This document shows positions 13,301 through 25,300 of a stretch of 64,000 bases of DNA, in pieces. Source of the stretch: Strix aluco (Eukaryota; Chordata; Aves; Strigiformes; Strigidae); contig NC_133940.1 of the NCBI RefSeq assembly GCF_031877795.1, positions 5,209,985-5,273,984 on the forward strand. The letters are read 5' to 3'. Numbering within the stretch: position 1 is the first letter of the stretch; each line of letters starts with the position of its first letter. The notes under the pieces are model-generated. The model worked only from the letters and a program-made list of their open reading frames with translations, ran no database searches and had not been told where the DNA came from. The position numbers and the translations under genes are program-made.

Positions 13301-16300
13301 CACCAGCACACAGCAAGCCCAGCACAGAGAAAGCCCAAGACCCCTGACCAGACTTACTGCCCCACCCACAGTGCCCCACGCAGCCAGCACGATCCCTCTG
13401 GGGCTTTGAGGAGCGGTTGCATCAGGAACTGGTGGGGCCAGTCTCAGCAGTGCTGGCGTGAAATGGCTGCAACATCAGCAAACCTGCAGCGGCGAAGGGT
13501 GGGCTGCTGCCAGCCGGCGTGAGGCATCGCTGCAGGTGATTGTGGAGATCCACCGGCCCACCCACTTGCTGACCCTAACACGGGGGTCATGGGGGCACGG
13601 AGGAGATGCGAGGGGCTGCAAGGAAGAGAACCAAAGCGCTGCCTCAGCCCGGCCACCCCGGTGCCACAGGGAGGCTCAGGCTGGCAGTATCACTGCTCCA
13701 CTGCTGCTCGCTTGCAGTTCATATCATGGGCAATTAAATCCTTCCTGTGCACGGAGATGGAATGCAATAGTCTGAATATTCAGTCTTTAACATCACAGCA
13801 TGAAGAGGTCCTTGAAACATATTGCCTCTGGTCACCCACAACCATGGAATTCTGAGAAATGGTTTCCATTTCATAACACATTTATAGCAAGCAGATTTCA
13901 CATCAGCCTTTTAGGGGGGATGGTAGGATTGCTTCATCTGGGGATGCAGGAAATAAATAGAACCAATTTCTACTGAAAAAAATGAAGTTTTGTTGGAAAT
14001 AAATTAAAATTGTCATAACCTAAAATGAATTACCTCAACCTCATCACTGCATTCAGAAACATTTTTTTTCTTCAGTAAGCTAACACAATATTTTGTTTTA
14101 CTCTTATCTATTTGATTCATTTCATTTTGACTTTTATTTTTAAATACTCATTTTCATGCTTTACATATAGGACAGAATTTATCACCGTATGAAAAACAAA
14201 TCAAAACAATCCGATGACACTAAACATAAATGTTTTGATTGTCCCTAAACCCATTTTCCCTCAGAAATGCTTAAGAATTTTGGCTGTTTGTCTCAAGTGG
14301 GAGGGGAGAGCGAGACCCCCTCCCCTACAATGCTGGCTGTTCACCCTAGACCAGAAACCCTGGACTCTGACCAGCTCTTTGACTTGGCTCTCATGCACCT
14401 GAAATATCCAGACCTCTCCCATGGAGAGATCTAAAGCTTTCAGTTCTGATAAATCAGCTCTGCCTTAAAAATAATTCAGCCCATCAAGTGACAACTGTTG
14501 GTACAGCTCAGAGCCTATATCTTTCAACATTGACACAACAGTGCTTTCCCTTTGACTTGGAAGAATCAATTTAATGAGGTTCAGACACAGATCAGTACCT
14601 GAATCACACACATGCTTCCCAGCCTGTCCACACACACACGTCTCCATATGGAGAAGTGGGGCCGCTGGGGAAACACAGAGCCACTCCGTTAGCTAACGCG
14701 TTTGTGATGGATGTGGCCGCAGCCACGCGGTTCTACGCAAGGTGCAGCTGCACACAGCAGCTCCGAGCCTGAGCCCGCATCTCCCGGGCACATCCCTCCC
14801 AGCGTGTGATGGGCAAGGATGCACCCCCCCGCCCAGCCACCGCAGCCGTGTCTGCGTCGGTGCATCATGGCAAGGCCTCTTCTAATGTCCTGCCAGAGGG
14901 CAAAGCCCTACCAAACCGAGAGCGAGCTGCCAGGGTGGCCAGGGCACAGGACATCCCTCCAGTCTGGTCCAGACCCCAGTAAGGAGAGTCTCCTGGTCAC
15001 TGGAAAACTGTCATCATGGTCTATTAACAAGCAGAAACCCAGTTGCTGGCAGACACCTCTGGAAGGGGAGACCAGGCGCAGCTGCTGCGGTCGTGAGCTG
15101 TGTTAGAAAGGTCTTTTGTGGGTAAGGGTGAGGAATTCCAAGTTAAAACACTCTCAGGTTGGACATGGTGAGCACACTGGCCACTCGGGAAGCGCCTACA
15201 TTAAGCATCCTTCCTGGGCTGCCTGCGAGGGTCCAGGGCAAAAAAAAAACCCTCTGCATTCAGGCTGGCTGAAAAAATGTGGGTTTTCTCCAAAAGGCTG
15301 GCACAAACTGAACGCGGGATCGAGCCATCCCTGGCAGCAGAAGGCCGGAAATCGGATCCGTGAAGGAATTTACAAGAGCCGCTTACTCCGTTATGAATGT
15401 TGATTTATCCCGCGTTGCTGCCCAAGCTGTGGGCTCTGTGGAGGCACCTGTGTGCCAGGGCTGACGCTGCAGTTTAAGAAACCTGACCGAGTACAGCCAC
15501 ATTCCCCATTTAGCGTCAGACTGGGGAACACAGATGTTAATTAACTTTAGGGCTTAGCTCTCCAGAAATGCCTCTGAAGAAAAGCACATTTCCCCCCCAG
15601 GAGGCCGCTGTCCAGATTTTCATATTTTATTTAACTCCAAATTTTGAAGGCAAAACCCCAGCTTTTTGTTCATCTTCCCTGATAACAGACTCCTTGTGTT
15701 TTCTGCACAATAAAAAGCTTATAAATAAAATACCAACATGGATGTCACACAGAAATTATCTGGAGGGGATTAGTGTATGTTCTGGATAATAAAAGGAGCC
15801 AGTTGAATTATTCATAGTGAATAAATCAGCCCTTTTCCGGTTTGGGAGCAGACCCTGAAACTTGCGGAAGCTCTTGGGATACGTTCAGGATGGGAATAAC
15901 TAATTTATTTCATTAGACCTTCTGTTGCGGTTCGTGATTTGTCCCACAAGTCACACATGATTGGTGCTATTCCTCAGCGGCCTCGTGATTTTTTTTTTAT
16001 TTAAGGCAATGACAAACAATGGCTACAGGACGGCTGCTGCCCTTCCCCGTGTACCTGACCTCAACGCCGTGCGAACACGAGCAGCTCTGTGAGGAGCAGA
16101 CCGTCCCCTAGCACTTGGGCACACAGGAATGGGTTCAGGTGACCGTTCCCGAACATCAAGGAATCAAGAGATATAAGCACTCTCCAAGCAAATGAGTATT
16201 TGGGAAGATGTTATAAATGCACCACCAGCTCCAGCAGCGCTGAGCCATCACTCAGGCACGGAAACTAACAGCCAGAAAAAGCACTGGGGCCCTTAGTGAG

Positions 16301-19300
16301 CAATACCCATTTCCCAACACTTTAAACTTCTACGATATGCATCTTTATCAGGGACCAAAACGTGACCTAGCTCATTATGTGAGCGCGTGTCCTGTGCAAC
16401 TTCAGTAGATTTATGCTGATGCCTGACTCTTGCTGCACCCCAGGCAGGCCAAGAAGAGCGTGCAGTCCTTGGCAGAGCATTGCGACATGCTTCGAGCATT
16501 GCAATCCGCCCTGGAAGCGGGTGCATCTGGGCCATTGCCTCCTAGACAGATGATTTGTGAAGCATTTTTAAGTCCTTTCAGTTGAGAAGTGCTGTGCAAC
16601 TGCTGGAGTCTATTATTATCAGGGAAGAAGGGGGGGGGGGGGTAACAAATTTCTTTTACCTATAGGCTTATCTTGTGCTCCAGAGCAACATATTCAAGCA
16701 TTTTAAAAAGTGTGCCATTTTCATTTCATTTCCTTCCTACTTATTCCAAAGCAGCCAAAGCTAAGTATAATCAAGACTTAAGTGTTCCTCAGAGCCAGAC
16801 AATTATTACCGGTCTCGGTTTCCCCATCTATTAAGAAGAAACGAAGATATTAACCCAAGCCTTGCAGTGGGACACCAGGGCTGTAACCCAAGGCTTCCCG
16901 CCGTGGCTCCCACACTAAGTGCCTTCCGACAAAGCACAGCCGCCGTTCTTCGGGATGCGGCTCCGCTTCCGTGTGGAGACGCCTCAAACTGCCAAAGGGC
17001 TCCCTGACAAGGGCGGCTTAGCCCCGTTAGGGCTTTTGTGGAGCCTGGCTCCTCTCTTGGGGATCGTTGCCCTGCTGCTGGGATAGCTCAGCCGTTCAGA
17101 AGCAGCTGCCGGCTTGCTGCTCACTCCGATAACATGACATCGATGGGGATTGTACTCAGAGAGCTGCGACTCAGCAGCTCAGCCACCCGCAGCTCTGCGT
17201 GGGGAGGAAGCAATCCTTGGAAGAGGGTTGTGCGGGCAGCCACTGCCTCCCTGCACCCACGAGCAAAGACAAGAGTGCCCCAGGTCCCCAGGCTGCCTTT
17301 GTCAGAGCAGCCCCCTTCCTCACCGCTACTCCCTGTCAGCTTTAACTTTGAAAGCTAAACCTCCCTCCCTGGCTCCTCGAGATTTACATGAAAGCAGTCA
17401 GTGGGGAGTTCTCTTCATTCATGCTGGGCTTATACTTCTAAATTATAAAGTGTGTCAAATGAGGATTTAATTTATATTTAACAAGACAACGTTTGTAAAT
17501 TAATTATTCATCAGCTGATAACAAATAAACATTTCCCCCTTCCCTCCCTCCCTCCCCATTTTTCACAGTGTTTTCACGAATGCACCATACATGCAAATCT
17601 ATTAAATCTATTCTGCAGTACTTCAGACGTGGGAAAATATGTTCTTCATCCTCAATTTCGTTAGTGTGTTGCATGGTAACTAATGCAGCCAGGCACAGCA
17701 TTATGAATTTAATAGTGCGCAGCATCTCCTTCCTAAGCAGGGAAGGGGGGAATATTCAACACGTGTATTTGGACGTAACCTCTTCAGGTTCCAGTCCCTT
17801 GCTCACAGGCAGAAATAAGAAAATGATTTGCTGTAATGATGGAGGCAGGAGCTTAGCCCTATCCCCTGGAAATCACAGGCACTTCAGAGGCAGCAGAATC
17901 TGTCCCCTGGTGAATGACAGAGGCCAGTTTTGCTCTTTCCATCTTTATTATCATTAAGTAATGAGATGGAGGTGGTGCACAAACCCGGCAGAAGAGCTGT
18001 CAGCGAGTTTTGCTACAGAATCGGGCACACACGGGCATCTCCTCGTGCATACCGAAGAGAGGAGTCTCCAGCATCTAAACGAGCCCTGACTGCACCGCCT
18101 CTGACCCCAGACACCTGAAGCAGGTAACCAAGGCAGGTCCCTGGATGAGTGGCACATCTCCACTCACTTCGGCCAGGAGGCCACCACAGTGTTTGAGCTG
18201 GGTTCTCAGCGTTCAACAACTCGAGCCTCACGCTTGGTTGTGTGCAAAATAGGAAGAAAAGAACATTCAGCTCTGACCTCTGGGAGGAACCTAAGAAGCT
18301 CTGGGCAGGACTTGCTCCATTCCCAAGCCCGGAGCCATGCTGGTTCTCATGGACACTTCATGGACATTCTGAGGACTGAAAGACACTCAGCCCCAATAGT
18401 TGGCAACCGCTTTACTTCTACAGCATCATTTCCTGAGAGTTAAGCATCCCTGAAGGAAGGTGCCCTTAACACCAGTTAAAGCTATAACCTATAGAAATTG
18501 TGACATTACAAGACAAAACCAGGAGCAAATCCCTCCGGCAAACAACCAGTCAGCAAAAAATTTGAACCAAGTCTCCGCCATTGGCCCCTGTTGCTGCAGC
18601 CCTCCCTGGCACCTCTTCCCACAAACATGCTTGGAGAACCAAGGTGGGTCTTTACACCAGACTCAACTTAGTGATAAGCCAAGGACACCTAAACACTGTC
18701 TGTGCTAATGGGAATCTAATTGGGCATCCAGATCTGCGACACAGCTTGGAAAGCGGCCACGCTGTGGGCGATAACTCATCTGGCTTGAGGTGCTGCTGGC
18801 CGGCACCCAGCGGCAGCAGGCAGCTCTGGAAGGGCTCGTGGCCAAGCGCATCCTTTCCCTGATGGTGTAAACACAGCTTTCTACTGCCCTGAGAAGTGCC
18901 AAGTGCCCCAGTTCCACCCAAAAACAACAGGTTCGTGGCGATGGGGAGGAAATCCCAATCCATGCAGTGACAGGGGCAAACAGCTGTGGGACCTGATGGT
19001 CCTACTTTTCTGCATTCTTTTCTCTCTCAGCCCGTCCTCTTTCAACCAAGCCCCATCCCACTTCTATCATTTAACAATCTCCTAGCTTTATTTCTGGTTA
19101 CTGCCACATTTGGCTGGCAGAGCACAAGAGGGTCCTTTCCCCAGGGAGGAGAGAATGTAAAATTTGCTCAGCTACCTAAATGGGAAACAAGACTGCCATT
19201 CTAGTCGACAAAACATACCACGAAATCACTTTACATTTCTTCCCCCTCCAAACCTGACCGCCTTCTGCCGACTCCTGACTGTTAATGTTATTTTATGACA

Positions 19301-22300
19301 AGTGATTGATGAGGGTGATGCAGAATTCACACCCAGCACAGGGCATTTTTCAAATAACCTATTCATTTTTAAGGACCGGAATCAGTTTTGTATCCTGACA
19401 TGATTTATCATTTGGAGGTTGAGCAGTGGCTATGCAGGGCCAGCTTCCAAGCCCTGACAGAGCATCACCAGGCTGAAGGCAGCAGTTAGTAGTTAACCCT
19501 TTGAGGGGTGAGCAGAAGGTCACAGGACACCAGTATTCAACCTGCATTGCTTAAGTTGAAGCCGCCTGTTCCACCAGCATGTCAGGCCGTCCTACAGCCT
19601 TCAGCTTCAGATGCACAGACCATGCTGGTCCAAGCTAATAGCCACAGTAATGCTGCTATCTTTCTTAAAAGCAGAACTAGGATTTATCTTCTACACAGCC
19701 TGGCTACATGAAGAAATACTTATGTAAGACTCTGTCATCACAATGCACCTAGAAGAGATCAATGGGACATTTCCCCTCTAGTGGGCCTTCCAGCCTACAT
19801 GAGCCTCTGTGTCTGCAGCAGAGAGATATCTCACCATGGGCTCAGGAGACATCTAGCTCTGCATCAAATTCTGGTTCCTTTCTCTCGGAAACGTGTATTT
19901 CCTCAAGTTGTGCATGGGAAAAGGGAAAGATCAGGCAGGTAGGACAGGCCTGACAGGTGGGAGAAGGCAGGGCTTCTCAGGCTGGGAGAAGCTGTATAAA
20001 AAGGGACAAAATGGGAATGACAGGTCCCCAGCAAAGACAATCTGTATCATGTGTTTGATGCCAGCCTGCCAATGGCTGGCATGACCCACAGAATGACTTA
20101 ATTCACTGCATCAGCATGGAAAAGCAAACAAACACGAAACAAGTGGGCAAAGCAGCCAATTCTAGAGGTGACACTGTGGCAGCTTTGTCACAGCCCTTTT
20201 CTCTTGCTTCAGGAGACACTACAGCAGGATGCACCCTCTCTCATGAGCAGGGGGGCGTATTCAGAGTACAGATGGCAGAAAGCTGCCATCCAAGGCTACA
20301 AGACCTGGGTCTAGCTGTCCTCAGTACCTTTAATATCAGCCCAGCATCTCAGGGGGAAAGGTTTTAAAGCTCACGGGCATCACAGATTCAAGCTTAGGAA
20401 GTTACCTAAGGGGACGGGGAAGGAGAGATGTCCATAGAGAGTCTACCTGGGGAGTCATATGGAAGTGTCTTCAGATCACTGGTGACTGTTGGGACCCAAG
20501 AAGAACCCCTGGACTTGTAGCATCTGGGCACTTTGGAGAGACAGTGCAGCCAGTTGTGACTGATGCCACAAGATCCCTCAACTGTCTCTGCGCTGAGTGG
20601 CTTCCTCCCCTGCCTGAGCAGCTCCTTGCCATGCCATTCCCACAAACAGCAGTACCTTCCGCAGGTGGGAAGGCTGCAGATGGGTAGATCAGCCCTGTGG
20701 CAGCAGCTTCCCCCACCGAGCCCTGTAGGCAATTCCAAGTGCCAGTCTTGCTGTCACACTCCCAGCTCACATTAAGTGTGCTGGCACCCCCTGGGATCCT
20801 GTGCAGTCCTGCAGCCCCACCTCATGAAGCGTAAAAGCTTCTGCTGACTCTTAGAAAGAGCTAAACACGTGGCTTGAGCTGCTCTAGGAATGGTCAGGGC
20901 TGTCTTCAGCAGCACCCTCCCATATGATTCTCTAGTGTCTAGTAAGAGTTGGGTTCACACAACAGTTTTTCCCCTCAGTGGGGATGGCTGTTGTCACTGC
21001 ATCTTGTTTTCACAAAAATACTGGAGATGCTGAATATGCCTGAAGCTCCTGTACCTGCAGCCATATATGGTTGGTATTAGCCCAGTGGATCTAAAATACT
21101 GAAAGACTGGGGTGGACGTACGTACGTTCTCACATACCCATCACCATGGCATAAGCTGTGTTTCTTAGGAAACCAGACTAGCAGCAGTGCCTGGTATCTC
21201 TGTTTAGGAGAAGAGATGAACTCTGGATGCAAGACTGGATTTTATAAGCCACTTCCTACTGCTACCACCTGCATGGCTATGCAGTGCTCCTGCGACAGGG
21301 AGGAGAGCAGAGCTTCCAGCAGGGGTGCAAAGGGGTAAAGTAAATGGACGAGAAGGAAGGAGAAGGAATGACGATGTGCACTGTGGTTTTGCATGGTTTT
21401 CTTGGCATATCCTTGGGCACTGCAAAGCAGATGGGACAGCCACCTATGACATGACTCTTATGCTCTACCTCCAGGCACAGCAGTGACACTACGCAGCCCC
21501 TGCACCCTTTTCCCCACACTGCTGCTCTTACATCGCTGTGGCTTCACGTCCACACACCCGCACGAGATGGAGGAGCTTGCGGTATCTGCTGGCAGCCAGG
21601 GATGACATCCACATGGCTTGGGCTTGGTTCTCCTCCTGGAGGTCGGGCTCACAGAAACAAGGAAAGGAAATTGTTTTGCCTTGAGGCCATCCCTGCTGGT
21701 GCCCTCATCGTGCAAGCGAGTGCCCAGCCAGGTGCCCGTCTGGTGGCTTGTGAGCAGGCGCTGCTCGGAGGCACATGCTCAGCGGTGGCCAGTCAGAAGG
21801 GCTGCTTCAAAATGCTTTCTGGAGTGGAAGTGGTTCTACAACTACAATGCCATCCCTCCATCCCCAGAGGGGTTTGTTCAGTGGAAATTTTCTACTTGGG
21901 AAACCAAAAATAACATGCCCATCCCAAGAACTTTCTTTTTTTGGTTTAAGGGGGCTGGTTTTGTTTCTGCTCTGTTTTGCATCGAGAGAGACAAGAAAAG
22001 CCAAACTGTCCTGGCTGTACCTCTCCTTTGTCCTCTCCACTCCACTGCCCAGTGGACCAAAGAAGTCTTTCAAAACCTGACAGCAGTCAGGTTTGTTTCT
22101 TGCTAAAAAAGAGTTAAAAATTACTTCACAGAGAAAATAAGAATGGCAGTTTCCTGTGAAAAATAAATAATCAACAGTTGTTCTCCAGTGCATGGCCTGG
22201 AGGCTCTTCAGACCAAAGAGCAGCTCTCTTGAGTGTCTCTGCAGCTCCTGGTACAGTGGGGTTCTGAGCCATGAGCTACTGTCACAGATGTGGTGGCATC

Positions 22301-25300
22301 AATCTAAGGTGCTATGTACCGAAGAAGAGCCATTGGACCCAAGGCACCCTCCTTGTCCCTCTACAGCACTGCAGGCCAGGCCTGGGCACCCAACTTTCAC
22401 ACTATCAGACCATTGCCATGGAAACCATCTCCAGATACCTATTTCAGTCCTCCTGGGAAGCGCGCTGCTCCCCCTCCCAGCCACCACCACGCTGGCTAAG
22501 CCAGGGTGGTGCAACTTGCCTTGAGCATCCCGGTGCCCACACGCTTCCCAGGCAGGAGAGGGCAAAGCCACCAGGCAGAGGTGTCTGTCTACACATTGCC
22601 AGTGGAGACAGCAGCATCATCCTCCTCCTTGGGCTTGTGATCATGCTGAGCTCACCAAGGGCACTTGAAAATGTTGCTCCTAACCAGGGATGGCTGTCAA
22701 GCCTTTCTACCTCCAGCTATCAGCAGGTCAGAGCACCTCTTCCCAAGGGCAAGGAGACAAATCCACCTCCTCTCATGACTATACCACCTTCACACCATGT
22801 CTAGCCAGCATGATGCAACCTGCCAGCAGCACTGGGCCAGCCACCTCCCATGCCCTCCACTGCAGCAATCCCACAACCCTGCAGCAACAGCACCACTCAC
22901 CATCTGGATGACAGACACTGGCCCGATGCTGTTCACGTAGATATCCACATCAATAAACGTGGGCTTGACTGTAAAGAAAATAAAATAGGTACAGATGAGC
23001 TGGGGCTAGGATCATTTGTGAAGGGCTGAGGACAAGGGGAGCATCTGGGATCAGCATGGCTCCATCTCACAAAAGCATGGAAAACACAAGACACAGCCAG
23101 GCCTGGTCACCACTGGTGACCACAGGGAGCTTCAGGGGACACTTACTGCCAATGTCAGGCCTCAGCTTGTTGTCGTAGTTCTTCAGCAGCGAGTTGAGGA
23201 TCTGCGTGGCATCGGTCTCCTGTGCCTTGGGGGTGAGGACCCAGGTTTTATTGATGCTGAGGTAATCATAATCATATTCCTCTGTGCTCTCACACCTGGA
23301 GCAGAGAGACAAAAGAGGAGAGACATCACTGTGGCAGCACTCTGGTGCTCCGTGGGAGTAGGGGCACAGCTGGGTTTCAGATATAGTAAAGGAAGAGGAT
23401 GCAGTGCTGCTAAAAGGCAGAACATAAGGAGCTCAGGGACCTCCTCTCAGCCATGCTGCTAAGAAGACACAACTCACCTGGTGCCTTTGCTCATTTCAGG
23501 GTCCCCAGACATGCCACCAGTGGTCAGGACTAGTAGGCATGGGGTGCTCCTCATCCTCCCAGCTCCCTTTGGAGACGCACTGCTCATCCCCAAAGCGTGG
23601 GAGCCACTCCCTGCCCTCCTCTGCCATGTTCCTGCCCATCCGCCTCCTGGCCCTCCCCTGCCACCAGCAGTTCCTGCTCCCGGAGCTGCCTGTTAACCCC
23701 AAATACCTCAGTTGCTCTGCCTGCTACCTTTCTGTAAACAGCGATGACGCTTCCTCTGCAGAAGAAGACAGTGACCAAATAGCATTTTTGGGGAGCAAGG
23801 CATTTACAATAAAAGCATTTCAGAGAAAAGAAGTCCTAAAACCACCAAGCAGGTAGCATACAGTTCTGGCTTGCCAGGAACCCAGCCATCTGTCCTGCGC
23901 AGATCCTCCAAAATTAGAGCCTTATGCAAACTCCTCTGTCCTCAGGCCAAGACCTGCCACAGCCCGTTCTCTATATTCACCAACCCTTCTTCCCCAGCCT
24001 TTGGCGCGAGCTCCCATTTAAAGATGCTCCATCTTCCTGATCTTCCAGTTCCAAGCCAGGCAAGGAAAGCTTGCATCCTCCTTTGGACACGATCCACTTA
24101 ACAACAGCTTCTCCCACCACCTTTCTAAACCTTTTGCACCCCTCCCTTTTCCTAAAGGAGTTTTCCTAAACCCTCTAATTAAATTAGGTCCACATGGTCA
24201 CCCGGGAAATTCTAACCGCCTGCTGCTGCTCTGGGCAGCTCATTCACAAGATTGTCCCCGGAATGACACAGCCATATGTGGGAGAGGACGCCGAGCAATC
24301 CCGCACCCGGCACACCCCCCTGAACGTCTGCCATGTCAGTGTGTCACCGGCTCCAGCGCCAGAAGGGGTCTCGCAGCAGGAGCTGCCACTGTGTTGACAC
24401 TTCCCAGCTGGAGCCTCCAGCTTGGAGGTGCCGTTAGGCTCCACCAATACACATCTCCCTTCGGTGCCTGGGCAGGCAGAGCCTGGCAAAGGTACTTGAA
24501 GGGGGAAAAAAGGCATTAAATTGACATGTTGCAGTCAATTTATCAGATGCTTCTCTTTTAAAACCCCAGATAGAACTTGCTTTCACAATCACTTTAAAGC
24601 TCTTTGCATCTCCTCAGTTTTCAGGCACCGGGATGTGTGCCCCGACAAGGGCTGGGTTGTGTGCAGCTGCGTTAGGTACTGGTTCATCAGCTTGTTTCCT
24701 GTCTGATTGCACTGCACTTTCTAACGATGCTTAAGGAGGTCTTAAGCAACACTGTCAGGATGCACTTCCCTATGCGAGCAGCTGCAGCCAGGGCTCACCT
24801 GGCTGTCGAAATGCAGCCGAGCAGGCAGCTCTGTGGCATCCAGCAGCTGCAGGAGGCTCCGGGACCACCACTGCGCCCACCCGAAAGCTGGCCAGAGCTG
24901 AAATCTGGAGCTGGCCCCGCTCCTACAGGGCACAAAGAGGGACACGTGTCTGCCAACAGCCCAGCTCAGGCCAGGGGAAAGCAATCCTATCTGCCTTCCC
25001 TTGCTGCCAGTGTTTTGGGCGATGCAGGCTGCCTTTAGCAGAGTGAGAAGAAGCTACTCCAAAACCTTCTCTCAGTGTTCCATTGACCCTACTTGAAGTC
25101 AGCCCAAGACAGCTCACCTGCCAGCACCCAACGCTGTGTGTCCCACTGCCCTGCCAAAATCCAGTTCCTGCAAGCCGTAAGGCCACAGTAGAGCCCAAAA
25201 CATCCCTCCAGAGCTGAATAAAACCAGGCTGGTTACTCTGACTTCAGCTTTCTGGCTTCTCACCATTTAGAGTCGCTGATTAACACTCTAAGGCTTGGGG

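Larger units (their letters stand above)
2178..22900 (-). other. GABRG4: GABRG4 intron 3 (20.7 kb)
   Basis: This is the largest intron of the gene in the window. It is mostly unique sequence without recognisable genes. It contains a short LTR remnant (4735-4817), two weak MIR-like stretches (about 5255-5310 and 16813-16880), a 13-base G run (16630-16642), three AT-rich conserved-looking blocks (about 13960-14230, 15560-16030, 17380-17720), an RFX-type motif at 22412-22425, and an unexplained same-strand open frame with a signal peptide at 3563-3841. The stretch 4818-13960 shows nothing I can name apart from the MIR-like piece. Confidence 0.85.
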
